Source of the DNA: SB21 sp964415295
GTDB lineage: Bacteria; CLD3; SB21
Length of the DNA stretch: 64,000 nucleotides
Direction of reading: 5' to 3'
Assembly (NCBI GenBank): GCA_964415295.1
Contig: CAYPYN010000003.1
Location: 186,001 to 250,000 of the forward strand
The position numbers were made by a program, and so were the translations under genes. How positions within the stretch are numbered: position 1 is the stretch's first letter; each line of letters opens with the position of its first letter. Below, in pieces: positions 8,924 to 17,859 of the stretch. The notes under the pieces are model-generated. The model saw only the letters and a program-made list of their open reading frames with translations, made no database searches and had not been told where the DNA came from.

Positions 8924-9634
8924 ATGGAGATCATTAGCGGATTCGTTCTAGGCATACTGGGAAGTTTTCATTGCGTCGGGATGTGCGGCCCGTTGGCATT
9001 GGCGCTGCCCCATGCCGGAACGACACGTTGGCAAATGGCCGGAGGCGCTCTGTTGTATAATGTGGGAAGGGCCGTCACGTATGCGGGTATGGGTATGATC
9101 ATGGGCGCCTTGGGCGCGACCGTCAGACTGGCCGGTTATCAGCAAGGTCTATCCATTGCCACGGGAGCGGTTCTCCTGACCGCTGTACTTTTGCCGGGGA
9201 GGATCAAGAACCGTTTGTTTTCAGCGTCGCCGATGAGCGGGGGCTATGTATGGATTCAGAATTCTTTCAGAAGATTTCTAAGTGTGCGGTCCTTCAGTTC
9301 ATTATTTACCATTGGTCTTATCAACGGATTATTGCCCTGCGGATTGGTTTACATGGCTCTGGCCGGTGCGGCCGTGACCTCGAACGTTTGGTACGGCGCC
9401 GTTTATATGATGCTGTTCGGATTGGGCACTTTGCCGATGATGCTGGCCGTGACGATTTCGGGACATTTAATGAAGATCAGCTGGCGGCAAAAATTACTGC
9501 GGCTGGTGCCGGTCGGGGTTGTCGTTGTATCGGTTCTTCTGATTCTTCGCGGATTGTCGCTCGGCATCCCGTACATAAGCCCCGTTTTGAATCAGCCGGT
9601 CTCTTCAGGAACTACGCATGAATGTTGCCATTAG
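8924..9634 (+). CDS. Sulfite exporter TauE/SafE-like membrane protein of cbb3 cluster
   Basis: 236 residues, about six membrane helices, with the paired family motifs FHCVGMCGP (residues 14-22) and GLINGLLPCGLVYMAL. Members of this group (also annotated as UreH-like) lie beside ccoGHIS in many bacteria and may take part in copper handling through the CxxxCGP and PCG cysteines. It starts four bases after the ccoH stop. The substrate is not known. Confidence 0.8.
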   Translation: MEIISGFVLGILGSFHCVGMCGPLALALPHAGTTRWQMAGGALLYNVGRAVTYAGMGMIMGALGATVRLAGYQQGLSIATGAVLLTAVLLPGRIKNRLFSASPMSGGYVWIQNSFRRFLSVRSFSSLFTIGLINGLLPCGLVYMALAGAAVTSNVWYGAVYMMLFGLGTLPMMLAVTISGHLMKISWRQKLLRLVPVGVVVVSVLLILRGLSLGIPYISPVLNQPVSSGTTHECCH

Positions 9635-9675
9635 ATATGATCATTCTTTTGTGAAAACCAGAAAGCAGATCTGAA

Positions 9676-10395
9676 ATGAAAACTACCAAGTCGGTCAAAA
9701 CACAAAAAACACCCGTCTGTTCGTCTTGCGCGGTGTTTCCGGACACGATTTTCCGCGACGGTAACCCGAAGGAAACGCAAAAGAGTTTTAAATGTAAAGA
9801 ATTCATCCGGTTTCACAGAAACGAGATTCTTTTTAGCGAAAACGAGGCGGCCAATGGCGTCTACTGTATTTACGCTGGGATGTTAAAAGTAGTCAAAAAG
9901 GATCATAAGATGATGGAGCACATCATCCGCCTCGTCAAGCCCGGCGATGTTCTGGGTATCGATTCCGTCATGACCCATCTTCGCTACACAAATACCGTTG
10001 TGGCCGTTGATGCGGTTGAAGCGTGTTTCATTCCTAAAGAATGTTTTGTCAAATTCATACAGGTACATCCGGCGTTTTTTGTTGATACCATGAAACTGCT
10101 TTGTTCTCAACTTGACCGAATGGAGGATAAGATCAGCGACCTGATGGGAAAGACCATGAGGGAGCGCTTGGCGGACATGCTGCTTATGCTCAAGGCCAAT
10201 TACGGTGTGAAGAGCGATCTGTCATTGAATATGACTTTGTCTATGGATGAACTGGCTAGTTTTTTAGGAACTACCAAGAGCTCGGTGTATAGCCTCCTTA
10301 ATGACTTTAAAAGATCCCGTTTGATCGATATTCAGGATAACCGGATACAAGTATTGTCTGAAAAAGAACTGGAGACCATAGCCCATCCGAGCTGA
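9676..10395 (+). CDS. Crp/Fnr family transcriptional regulator
   Basis: 239 residues: a cyclic-nucleotide-binding-like sensor fold (about 40-150), dimer helix, and a winged helix with recognition helix LGTTKSSVYSLLNDFKRS. The N-terminus holds C15-x2-C18 and C40, with further cysteines in the sensor, so an Fe-S cluster or thiol redox sensor is possible, though the spacing is not that of E. coli FNR. It closes the cbb3 cluster and is a likely binder of the ATGAC-N4-GTCAT sites at 242 and 54829. The thiH start is 17 bases downstream. Confidence 0.87.
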   Translation: MKTTKSVKTQKTPVCSSCAVFPDTIFRDGNPKETQKSFKCKEFIRFHRNEILFSENEAANGVYCIYAGMLKVVKKDHKMMEHIIRLVKPGDVLGIDSVMTHLRYTNTVVAVDAVEACFIPKECFVKFIQVHPAFFVDTMKLLCSQLDRMEDKISDLMGKTMRERLADMLLMLKANYGVKSDLSLNMTLSMDELASFLGTTKSSVYSLLNDFKRSRLIDIQDNRIQVLSEKELETIAHPS

Positions 10396-10411
10396 AGGAG
10401 GCCGTATTCCC

Positions 10412-11524
10412 ATGAGTTTTCGCTCGTTATATGATACGTACAACTGGTATGATATCCATGCACGCATTGAAGATCAAACGGCCGACGATGTGCGTCGGGC
10501 TCTGAACAAGAAGGAAGACCGGGATATCTACGATCTGATGGCCCTCATATCTCCGGCAGCCGAAAGTTTTATGCCGGAAATGATGGAGCAAAGTCATGCG
10601 ATGACCGTTGCACGATTCGGGAAAACCATCCGTCTCTATGCGCCTTTGTATTTATCCAATTATTGTTATAATAATTGCGTGTACTGCGGATTCCGCTATG
10701 AGAATACGGTGGATCGCGTACGTCTGGATGATACCGATATCATGAATGAGATCTCTGTTCTCAACTCCATGAGACTGGATCATATTCTGCTGGTTACCGG
10801 CGAATCCAACAGAGTGGCAGGTCTGGAATACTTCAGGAACGCACTTCAAATGCTCCGTCCTCACTTTTCCAATCTTTCGATGGAAGTTCAGCCGCTTCGG
10901 GAAGATGAATACCGCTCGTTATTGAATGAAGGTCTGAGCCGCGTATATATTTATCAGGAGACGTATCACCGGGAGCATTACCGCGATTATCATCCCAAAG
11001 GGATGAAATCCCATTTTTATTACAGGCTGGAAACGCCAGACCGGATCGCACGGGCGGGCATAGACCGGATCGGATTGGGCATACTGATTGGGCTGGAAGA
11101 TTGGAGAACGGATGTTCTGTACACGGCCATGCACGCACAGTACTTGAAAGAAACGTATGGGACGCGATGTTCCATATCATTCCCGCGCCTGAGACCGGCG
11201 GTGGGAATCATGGCTCCGAGGGTCACGCTTACCAACGAGGAATTACTTCAGATGATCTGCGCCTACAGGTTATTCTCAGCCGATCTGGAACTGTCACTGT
11301 CGACGCGTGAAAGCGCTGCATTCAGAGACAAGGCGCTTTTCTATGGTATCACCAGCATGAGTGCAGGTTCAAAGACCAATCCGGGAGGTTATGCGACCCA
11401 TAAAGAGGAAAGCCTGGAGCAATTTGAGATTGCCGACCGCCGAAGTGTTGAGGATTTTTGCGCCATGCTTAAGGCCAACGGATACGAACCGGTCTGGCGT
11501 GACGAGCGTGAACCTGCATTCTGA
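10412..11524 (+). CDS. thiH: 2-iminoacetate synthase (ThiH), radical SAM tyrosine lyase
   Basis: 370 residues of the radical SAM ThiH family. The cluster motif is C85-x3-C89-x2-C92 (NYCYNNCVYCGF), and the family marks GLGILIGLEDWR, SMSAGSKTNPGGY and QFEIADRRS are all there. ThiH cleaves tyrosine into dehydroglycine, used for the thiazole of thiamine, and p-cresol. No thiG, thiS or thiF lies nearby. HydG is a relative but is about 100 residues longer. It sits behind a strong GGAGG and appears cotranscribed with the Crp/Fnr gene. Confidence 0.88.
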   Translation: MSFRSLYDTYNWYDIHARIEDQTADDVRRALNKKEDRDIYDLMALISPAAESFMPEMMEQSHAMTVARFGKTIRLYAPLYLSNYCYNNCVYCGFRYENTVDRVRLDDTDIMNEISVLNSMRLDHILLVTGESNRVAGLEYFRNALQMLRPHFSNLSMEVQPLREDEYRSLLNEGLSRVYIYQETYHREHYRDYHPKGMKSHFYYRLETPDRIARAGIDRIGLGILIGLEDWRTDVLYTAMHAQYLKETYGTRCSISFPRLRPAVGIMAPRVTLTNEELLQMICAYRLFSADLELSLSTRESAAFRDKALFYGITSMSAGSKTNPGGYATHKEESLEQFEIADRRSVEDFCAMLKANGYEPVWRDEREPAF

Positions 11525-11615
11525 TTCACAGTCATTGTATTGTTTCTATGTGAGTTAACATATTCCAAAGGTTATTTACCCGTTCAAAATATTACAATTT
11601 TGTGAAGAAAATTAC

Positions 11616-11647
11616 TTGACAAATGGCCTTAAATACGTTATTTTAAG
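11616..11647 (+). promoter_or_regulatory. Sigma70-like promoter with overlapping inverted repeat, before rrf2
   Basis: TTGACA at 11616-11621, a 17-base spacer and TATTTT at 11639-11644, about 45 bases before the rrf2 ATG. The inverted repeat CTTAAA-N8-TTTAAG (11628-11647) covers the -10 box, a good place for a repressor such as the Rrf2 protein itself. The promoter is read from consensus only and autorepression is inferred. Confidence 0.5.
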
Positions 11648-11688
11648 ATAAAAGACTCCGAAATGCTTTAATAGCGGAATCGAGAATC

Positions 11689-12186
11689 ATGTTATTATCT
11701 AAAAGTTGTTTGTATGGAGTGAGGGCGGCCATGTATATGGCGACTTTGGAACAATCGGAATATGTTACCATTCAGCAGATTTCTGAAAAACTGAAAATAT
11801 CATTTCATTTTTTGACCAAGATCCTGCAGACCTTGACCGAGAATAATATCATGGTTTCCTACCGCGGTCCCAAGGGCGGTGTGGCTTTGGCCCGAAAGTC
11901 CAAAGATATAAGGCTGATCGAGATCGTTGATGCGATCGACGGAACACATATTTTTTCCGAATGCATATTCGGCTTACCGGGCTGCGGCAACATGACGCCA
12001 TGCCCGCTGCATGGCGAGTGGGAACGTGAGAGAGAGAAATTGCGACGGATGTTCAACGATACGACTCTGGCTGATCTGGCTGAGAAGATCAACGTGTTCA
12101 ACTTGCGTATATCCGAAGCGGATTCAAAACCCATGGATGGAAAGACGTTGGAAGCGCTGATGTCAAATCAAAGACGACGGAAGTAA
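11689..12186 (+). CDS. Rrf2 family Fe-S repressor (NsrR/IscR-like)
   Basis: 165 residues. Winged helix at residues 1-70 (SKSCLYGVRAAMYMA; YRGPKGGVALAR) and a cluster-binding loop with C92-x6-C99-x5-C105. NsrR and IscR of E. coli have CX4CX5C and CX5CX5C, so this is a related but distinct spacing. The next gene is an NO-damage repair protein, then NosZ, which points to an NO or Fe-S status sensor. It has a long tail with no clear motif. Confidence 0.88.
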   Translation: MLLSKSCLYGVRAAMYMATLEQSEYVTIQQISEKLKISFHFLTKILQTLTENNIMVSYRGPKGGVALARKSKDIRLIEIVDAIDGTHIFSECIFGLPGCGNMTPCPLHGEWEREREKLRRMFNDTTLADLAEKINVFNLRISEADSKPMDGKTLEALMSNQRRRK

Positions 12187-12229
12187 AATTTTTTGAAACA
12201 ATTTAAGACAAAATACTCTTATATCTTTA

Positions 12230-12988
12230 ATGAGCATAATGGAATGTAAGATGGAAATGTTAGAACAACTCACATTATCTGAGATCGTGATAAAATACCC
12301 GGTCTCGGCCAACATCTTCGAAAAATACCGGTTGGATTTCTGTTGCGGAGGCAAAAAGAAATTAGCCGACGCCTGTTTCGAAAACGGAGTGGCCCTGCAT
12401 TCCGTTGAGAAAGAACTTCGGGACCTTGTGTCGTCCGCCCAGAAACGTTTTGCAAAGACCGAATGCAACGACATGGACTTGGATCTGCTCATGGACTATA
12501 TCGAGACCAATCATCATGCCTATGTGCGCAATGTCCTGCCGGTGATCCAGAACCATCTTGCCAAAGTTGTCAAAGCGCACGGCGAGCGTCATCCTGAAAT
12601 GAAAGAAATCGCGGAACTTTTTGCCGATGTCGCCGAAGAGATGACCCTGCATATGCACAAAGAGGAAAAAATGCTCTTTCCTTTTATCCGTCAGATGGCC
12701 GACATGAGGAACGGGCAAGCCTTTCTCAAAGCCCCGACCTTCCACACCGTAAAGAATCCGATTAGCGTCATGGAATTTGAACACGAGCATGCGGGCAGGG
12801 CCATGGAAAAGATCCGCGTCACCAGCCGTAATTATGAAGCGCCGGCCGACGCATGCACCACTTACCGTCTTTGCCTGGCCGAACTGGATGAATTTGAACG
12901 CGACCTTCACAAACACGTTCATCTCGAAAACAATATTCTTTTCCCCAAAGCGGTCAATCTTGAGAACGAACTCATTAATAACAACTAA
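12230..12988 (+). CDS. ric: Iron-sulfur cluster repair di-iron protein (RIC/YtfE/ScdA)
   Basis: 252 residues: N-terminal ScdA_N domain (DUF542; YRLDFCCGGKKKL, Cys pair at about 33-34), then a hemerythrin-like four-helix domain with ligand histidines and acids in NHHAY, HMHKEEKMLFPF, EHEHAG and HKHVHLENNILFPK. Family members repair Fe-S centres damaged by NO. Several ATGs (12230, 12239, 12251) are in frame and no ribosome site clearly picks one. It starts 43 bases after rrf2 and ends 16 before the cytochrome gene, so it is part of one unit. Confidence 0.92.
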   Translation: MSIMECKMEMLEQLTLSEIVIKYPVSANIFEKYRLDFCCGGKKKLADACFENGVALHSVEKELRDLVSSAQKRFAKTECNDMDLDLLMDYIETNHHAYVRNVLPVIQNHLAKVVKAHGERHPEMKEIAELFADVAEEMTLHMHKEEKMLFPFIRQMADMRNGQAFLKAPTFHTVKNPISVMEFEHEHAGRAMEKIRVTSRNYEAPADACTTYRLCLAELDEFERDLHKHVHLENNILFPKAVNLENELINNN

Positions 12989-13004
12989 CCAAAAAGGAGA
13001 AACA

Positions 13005-13499
13005 ATGAAATCCGTAAACATTCTTTTGCTCGTTGCGGCTCTGTCCGTTTATGTAATGAGCTGCGGCGACAGCAGTCAGCAGGTAAAAGCCACGCCGACC
13101 AAACCGGCCAAGGCGGCCAACCCCAACGGACTGAGCGACTTTGAGATGGAACACGGTATCGGACCTATTAAAGAAGCACTCAAATTGAATGAAGCCATCG
13201 ACATGGCGCTGGCCAAAAAAGGCGAGAAGATATTCGAGACGAAGTGTTATCAATGCCACCGGGTGGACGCCAAATTAGTCGGTCCTCCGCTCCATGATGT
13301 GACTTTGCGTCGGAAACCGGAGTACATCGTCAACATGATGATGAACCCCGAAGGTATGATTCAGAAGCATCCTGAAGCCAAAAAACTGCTCGCGCAATTT
13401 CTCACGCCGATGGCGAATCAGAACCTGACGAGAGACGAGGCCCTCGCCATCCTGGAATTTCTTCGTAAAGCGGGAAAAGAAGTTAAAAAACCTGCATAA
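13005..13499 (+). CDS. Lipoprotein cytochrome c, probable electron donor to NosZ
   Basis: 164 residues. A lipoprotein signal (VYVMSC, Cys at 19 or 20) followed by a Pro/Lys/Ala-rich linker and one class I cytochrome c domain (CYQCH, VGPPLHDV, then a Met-rich region). Genes for small c-type cytochromes flank clade II nosZ in many genomes (nosC type), and this one lies directly before nosZ. AGGAG precedes the ATG at 13005. A donor role is inferred from position. Confidence 0.82.
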   Translation: MKSVNILLLVAALSVYVMSCGDSSQQVKATPTKPAKAANPNGLSDFEMEHGIGPIKEALKLNEAIDMALAKKGEKIFETKCYQCHRVDAKLVGPPLHDVTLRRKPEYIVNMMMNPEGMIQKHPEAKKLLAQFLTPMANQNLTRDEALAILEFLRKAGKEVKKPA

Positions 13500-13506
13500 A
13501 TTATGA

Positions 13507-13522
13507 TGCGCATATAAGCGCA
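13507..13522 (+). other. Small hairpin between cytochrome c gene and nosZ
   Basis: TGCGC-ATATAA-GCGCA, a 5-base stem with a 6-base loop, 34 bases before the nosZ ATG. No T-run follows, so it is not a terminator; it could mark an mRNA processing or stability site. Only the repeat itself is seen. Confidence 0.3.
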
Positions 13523-13555
13523 CGTTTCTAATCCATTAAAAGAGGAGAAAAGAAC

Positions 13556-15517
13556 ATGATCAACAGAACAAAACTTGCGCGGATCGGCTATCTGGCGCTG
13601 GTCTTGATCGTTGGAGGTGCTTTGTGGATCGGATGCCCCGGCAAAAAAGATATGGCCGGAACCGACGACGCGGCCTCCAAGGTCTTTGTACCGCCGGGAA
13701 GTTACGATGAATTCTACGCCTTTTTATCCGGCGGATTCAGCGGCCAGGTTTCCGTGTACGGACTTCCGAGCGGCCGTTTGCTGAAAGTTATCCCTGTGTT
13801 TTCCGTCAATCCGGAGAACGGCTGGGGTTATACCGAAGAAACCAAAGGTATGTTGTCCAGCGTCCACGGTTTTATTCCCTGGGATGACAGTCACCATCCC
13901 GAATTGTCTATGACCGACGGCGTACCGGATGGGCGTTGGCTTTTTATAAATGCCAATAACACACCGCGTATTGCACGTATCAATCTGGGCACTTTCAGAA
14001 CGGACGAAATCCTCGAGATTCCCAATAGCGGCGGCAGTCATGCCTCGCCGTTTACCACAGTCAATACGGAATACGTCGTCTCCGCGACCCGTTTTAGTGT
14101 TCCGATCCCAGACAAAGATGTGCCGATTGCCAGCTACAAAGAAAATTTCAAAGGTACGGTCAGTTTTGTAAAAGTCGATCCCAAAGACGGCAAAATGGAC
14201 CTGGCCTTCCAAATTCTGGTTCCCGGATATAATTACGATCTGAGCCATGCGGGCAAGAACGCTTCCCACGGATGGTTCTTCTTCTCATGCTATAACACCG
14301 AACAGGCCCATACGCTGCTTGAAGTTAATGCGAGTCAGAATGACAAAGACTTCATCATGGCGGTGAATTGGAAGAAGGCGGAAGAATATATTGCTCAAGG
14401 TAAATTCAAAGAATGGACCAGCGACTATCAAAGAAACCGCTTTGACGAAAAGACCCAAACGACCATCGTAGAAAAGCTTAACAAAGTCAAAATGCTCGAT
14501 CCCAAAGATTGTCCCGGTTTGGTCTATTTGATGCCTTGTCCAAAATCGCCTCACGGCGCGGACGTGGATCCGACGGGTGAATACATTGTCGGTGGAGGCA
14601 AGCTGGCCGCAATGATCCCGGTCTTTTCATTTACCAAGATGATCAAGGCGATCGAAGACAAAGCGTTTGACGGTGAGCGCGAAGGCATACCGGTTCTCAA
14701 ATACGACGCGGTTCTTGCCGGTGAAGTTCAGGAATCCGGTCTCGGGCCACTGCATACGGAATTTGACGGAAAAGGCTACGGATATACTTCGCATTTTATC
14801 ACTTCCGAAGTGGTCAAGTGGAAGATCGGCACATGGGAAGTTGTCGACCGCATGCCGACCTATTATTCCATCGGCCATCTCATGATCCCCGGCGGCGACA
14901 GCAAACAACCGTGGGGCAAATACGTCTTGGCAATGAATAAGATCACAAAGGATCGTTACTTACCGACGGGTCCTGAACTCACGCAGTCGGCTCAGTTGAT
15001 CGACATCAGCGGAGAGAAGATGAAACTCTTATCCGATTTCCCGACGATCGGGGAACCGCATTACGCGCAGGGTATTGCGGCGGACTTAGTACGTAAACAC
15101 GAAGTGAAGATATTTGATATCAATAAGAACGAACACGCTTATGCCGCCAAGAGTTCCAAAGAAGCCAGAGTGGAACGTAAAGGTAAGGAAGTTCACGTAT
15201 GGATGACGGCTTCGCGTTCGCACTTCACGCCGGATAATATCGAGGGCATCAAGCTTGGGGATGTGGTCTATTTCCATGTTACCAATCTGGAACAGGACTG
15301 GGATGTACCGCACGGTTTTGCGATCAAGGGTACCCAAAACTCGGAACTCCTCATCATGCCGGGCGAGACCTGCACGATGAAGTGGGAACCCAAAGCGGTA
15401 GGTATCTATCCATTCTACTGCTCGGATTTTTGCTCGGCGTTGCATCAGGAGATGCAGGGTTATGCCCGGGTTTCCGCGCCCAATGCCAATGTTCCTATTT
15501 CATTCAACAAGGACTGA
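13556..15517 (+). CDS. nosZ: Nitrous oxide reductase, clade II (Sec-type)
   Basis: 653 residues. The N-terminus (MINRTKLARIGYLALVLIVG) is a Sec-type signal without a twin-arginine pair, and a Cys at about 27 may even make it a lipoprotein. The middle is the seven-bladed propeller that holds CuZ; the C-terminal cupredoxin domain carries the CuA site CSDFCSALHQEM. It reduces N2O to N2 in the periplasm. Clade II is further supported by the NosB-like gene downstream. AGAGGAG lies before the ATG at 13556. Confidence 0.96.
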   Translation: MINRTKLARIGYLALVLIVGGALWIGCPGKKDMAGTDDAASKVFVPPGSYDEFYAFLSGGFSGQVSVYGLPSGRLLKVIPVFSVNPENGWGYTEETKGMLSSVHGFIPWDDSHHPELSMTDGVPDGRWLFINANNTPRIARINLGTFRTDEILEIPNSGGSHASPFTTVNTEYVVSATRFSVPIPDKDVPIASYKENFKGTVSFVKVDPKDGKMDLAFQILVPGYNYDLSHAGKNASHGWFFFSCYNTEQAHTLLEVNASQNDKDFIMAVNWKKAEEYIAQGKFKEWTSDYQRNRFDEKTQTTIVEKLNKVKMLDPKDCPGLVYLMPCPKSPHGADVDPTGEYIVGGGKLAAMIPVFSFTKMIKAIEDKAFDGEREGIPVLKYDAVLAGEVQESGLGPLHTEFDGKGYGYTSHFITSEVVKWKIGTWEVVDRMPTYYSIGHLMIPGGDSKQPWGKYVLAMNKITKDRYLPTGPELTQSAQLIDISGEKMKLLSDFPTIGEPHYAQGIAADLVRKHEVKIFDINKNEHAYAAKSSKEARVERKGKEVHVWMTASRSHFTPDNIEGIKLGDVVYFHVTNLEQDWDVPHGFAIKGTQNSELLIMPGETCTMKWEPKAVGIYPFYCSDFCSALHQEMQGYARVSAPNANVPISFNKD

Positions 15518-15535
15518 TGAAGACGATATCAGCAA

Positions 15536-15565
15536 GAGGGAGGCGAGAGTCTCCCTCATTTTTTT
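15536..15565 (+). terminator. Rho-independent terminator after nosZ
   Basis: GAGGGAG (15536-15542), an 8-base loop, CTCCCTC (15551-15557), then A and a run of seven T. It lies 18 bases after the nosZ stop and 18 before the nosB-like start, so it can hold nosZ expression above that of the assembly genes. Confidence 0.85.
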
Positions 15566-15582
15566 AAAGAGGGATTAGTCAT

Positions 15583-16194
15583 ATGAAAAGGCTTTCGAAG
15601 ATTCTGGTGGCCGTAGCTTCCCTGTTACTGCTCGGACTGTACTTCCTGCCGATGTGGAAGATCGATCTGGACGCACCGCAATACCCGGAAGGACTCGGTT
15701 TATACATTTGGGTAGACAAAATAAGCGGTGAGAATCCTAACGATCTTAAAACGATCAACGGGCTCAATCATTACATCGGTATGAAGCTCATCACGCCCCA
15801 GGATATTCCTGAATTGAAACTGATGCCTTACATTGTTGCCTTTTTGATCGGAACGGGTCTTATCGTGGCCGTTTCCGGAAAACGTTACCTGGTAAGCATA
15901 TGGGTTGTCGTTTTCTTCCTGGTTTTGATGGCGGGCCTTGTGGATTTCTACTTGTGGGAGTATGACTACGGGCATAATCTGAATCCCAACGCCGCCATCA
16001 AAGTTCCGGGAATGAGCTATCAGCCGCCTTTGATAGGTACCAAGCAACTGCTCAATATGCGGACCACCTCTCTGCCTCACTTGGGAGGTTTGTTGGCCGG
16101 AATTTCCTTCCTGCTCGGGTTGGCCGCCATGTATATTGAACTCAAGCATTCCAAAAAAGACAAGGAGCCGGACCATGTTACGCCGCATCCATAG
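15583..16194 (+). CDS. Polytopic membrane protein next to nosZ (NosB-like)
   Basis: 203 residues with about five membrane segments: a long N-terminal helix (LVAVASLLLLGLYFLPMW), then helices near 85-105, 108-130 and 165-190, and a charged His-ended tail. The loop motif NHYIGMK is one I associate with this protein in nos clusters of this type. NosB in clade II clusters is a membrane protein of unknown role between nosZ and the other nos genes, and this fits by place and topology. It overlaps nosL by 20 bases. Confidence 0.6.
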   Translation: MKRLSKILVAVASLLLLGLYFLPMWKIDLDAPQYPEGLGLYIWVDKISGENPNDLKTINGLNHYIGMKLITPQDIPELKLMPYIVAFLIGTGLIVAVSGKRYLVSIWVVVFFLVLMAGLVDFYLWEYDYGHNLNPNAAIKVPGMSYQPPLIGTKQLLNMRTTSLPHLGGLLAGISFLLGLAAMYIELKHSKKDKEPDHVTPHP

Positions 16195-16621
16195 ATCAGT
16201 ACTGTATGTCTTCATCGCCTTTGGTATATTTTCCTGCCGTAACAATCCTGAACCAATCGACTATGGCCATGATGAATGTGCGCATTGTAAAATGGCCATC
16301 AGTGACAGGAAATTCGGCGGCGAATTGATCACAAAGAAAGGTAAGATCTACAAATTCGACTCGATCGAATGTTTGGCCGCCTATTACAAAGATATACAAA
16401 CGGCCGATGTCCAGTCTTTGTGGACTATCGATTTTTCTGAGCCCGGCACCTGGATCAAAGCCGATCAGGCCGCTTATCTGCATTCAAAAAACCTGCCAAG
16501 TCCCATGGGGATGTTCTTATCTTCGTACGGTACCCGTGAAAAAGCAGAGACGATGAGAGCGCAGATGGAAGGAAATGTGATGAACTGGCAGGAAGTGATG
16601 GGTATGGTCGGTCACAAATGA
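16175..16621 (+). CDS. nosL: Copper chaperone lipoprotein NosL
   Basis: 148 residues. Lipobox FGIFSC, then HDECAHCKMAISDRKFGGEL, the NosL/CAHCKM copper-binding region, and a second conserved block around KIYKFDSIECLAAY. NosL is an outer-membrane-anchored Cu(I) protein that helps build CuZ. The start at 16175 has AAGGAG at a good distance and lies inside the end of the previous gene. Confidence 0.92.
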   Translation: MLRRIHRSVLYVFIAFGIFSCRNNPEPIDYGHDECAHCKMAISDRKFGGELITKKGKIYKFDSIECLAAYYKDIQTADVQSLWTIDFSEPGTWIKADQAAYLHSKNLPSPMGMFLSSYGTREKAETMRAQMEGNVMNWQEVMGMVGHK

Positions 16622-16705
16622 TGTTGAGGAATTCTAATTTAATCCGTATTCTTTACGTCATACAACACTTGCACCGACGGACCTAACAGCTGAGATGTGA
16701 TCCAT

Positions 16706-17770
16706 ATGAATACCTTAGAGAACAAACCGACCTTTGGCGATCTACGCGCACGAAAACAGATCAGCCGATGGCTTCTGACAGGCTACTTTATGGTATTTAT
16801 CATGCTGATTCTGGGCGGTATTACGCGTCTGACACAATCCGGTTTGTCCATCGTCGAATGGAATGTGATCATGGGCATCGTTCCTCCAATGAATGAAACC
16901 GAATGGAATACGGCCTTCGAGAAGTACCGTCAATTTCCCGAGTACAAGATCCTCAATAAGACGATGACCGTGGAGGAGTTCAAAAGTATTTTCTGGTGGG
17001 AATATATCCATCGTCTTTGGGGGAGGCTTATCGGAATCGTATTCATCATTCCTTTTACATGGTTCCTCATTCAAAAGAGATTCACTCCTGCATGGATAGG
17101 GAAACTAGTGCTGGTTTTTCTGATCGGCGCCTTCCAGGGATTCATGGGCTGGTACATGGTGCAAAGCGGTCTGATCGAGAATCCGCATGTCAGCCATTAC
17201 CGGTTAACCATGCATTTGTTCCTGGCTTTCACCATCTGCGGCCTTCTGCTTTGGTACACCATGTCGTGGTTGCCGCAGGAAACCGGCCGAGTCGACGCTC
17301 CGCCATCCCTCCGGAAGTTCGCTACCGGTCTCATGCTCCTGATCCTTGGGCAATCCATGCTTGGTGGACTGGTTGCCGGATTGAAAGCGGGTTATATGTA
17401 CAATACCTATCCGAAAATGGGCGATGCCTGGCTTCCGGAATCCGCCTGGATGATGGATCCGGCATGGATGAATTTTTTTGAGAACGGCATCATGATCCAG
17501 TTCATGCACAGGACACTTGCTCTGATCGTGGTAGGTGCCGTATTTGTTTTCTGGTTAATGGCCAGAAAGCGGACCTGGCCGATCTCTCTTAGCCGGAGTA
17601 TTCATTTTCTGTTTCTAATGACATTGATACAATTATCGCTCGGGATCACGACCATATTACTGGCTGTTCCGGTTTTCTGGGGTGTGGTGCATCAAGCCGG
17701 AGCGCTGGTATTATTCAGTTCCGCCGTGTGGGTTCGGTGTCAAATGACCCATAGACCTTTCACGGTTTGA
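16706..17770 (+). CDS. ctaA: Heme A synthase (CtaA/COX15)
   Basis: About 354 residues with eight membrane helices. COX15 marks: GGITRLTQSGLSIVEW, WWEYIHRLWGRLIG, FQGFMGWYMVQSGL, HYRLTMHLFLAF and MHRTLALIVVGAV, including the paired heme-ligand histidines. It turns heme O into heme A for aa3-type oxidases. cbb3 does not use heme A and no aa3 oxidase genes are in the window, so its partner must lie elsewhere. GTG at 16697 is also in frame; the ATG at 16706 is the simpler choice. Confidence 0.88.
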   Translation: MNTLENKPTFGDLRARKQISRWLLTGYFMVFIMLILGGITRLTQSGLSIVEWNVIMGIVPPMNETEWNTAFEKYRQFPEYKILNKTMTVEEFKSIFWWEYIHRLWGRLIGIVFIIPFTWFLIQKRFTPAWIGKLVLVFLIGAFQGFMGWYMVQSGLIENPHVSHYRLTMHLFLAFTICGLLLWYTMSWLPQETGRVDAPPSLRKFATGLMLLILGQSMLGGLVAGLKAGYMYNTYPKMGDAWLPESAWMMDPAWMNFFENGIMIQFMHRTLALIVVGAVFVFWLMARKRTWPISLSRSIHFLFLMTLIQLSLGITTILLAVPVFWGVVHQAGALVLFSSAVWVRCQMTHRPFTV

Positions 17771-17818
17771 CGCTGGTTGGTTCGGGGCGACATTAATTAA
17801 CACTAATTGAGGACCACG

Positions 17819-17835
17819 CATTGCCCAGCGCAATG
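17819..17835 (+). other. Short hairpin before the fasciclin gene
   Basis: CATTGC-CCAGC-GCAATG, six-base stem, 24 bases before the ATG at 17860 and just ahead of its AGGA ribosome site. No T-run follows. It may affect translation or mRNA stability. Confidence 0.3.
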
Positions 17836-17859
17836 ATAAAGAGTTTAGGAACTACCATC

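Noticed and set aside
10412..11524. HydG (hydrogenase maturation) as an alternative for thiH
   Set aside because: The protein is about 100 residues shorter than HydG and lacks its C-terminal second cluster; no hyd genes are nearby.
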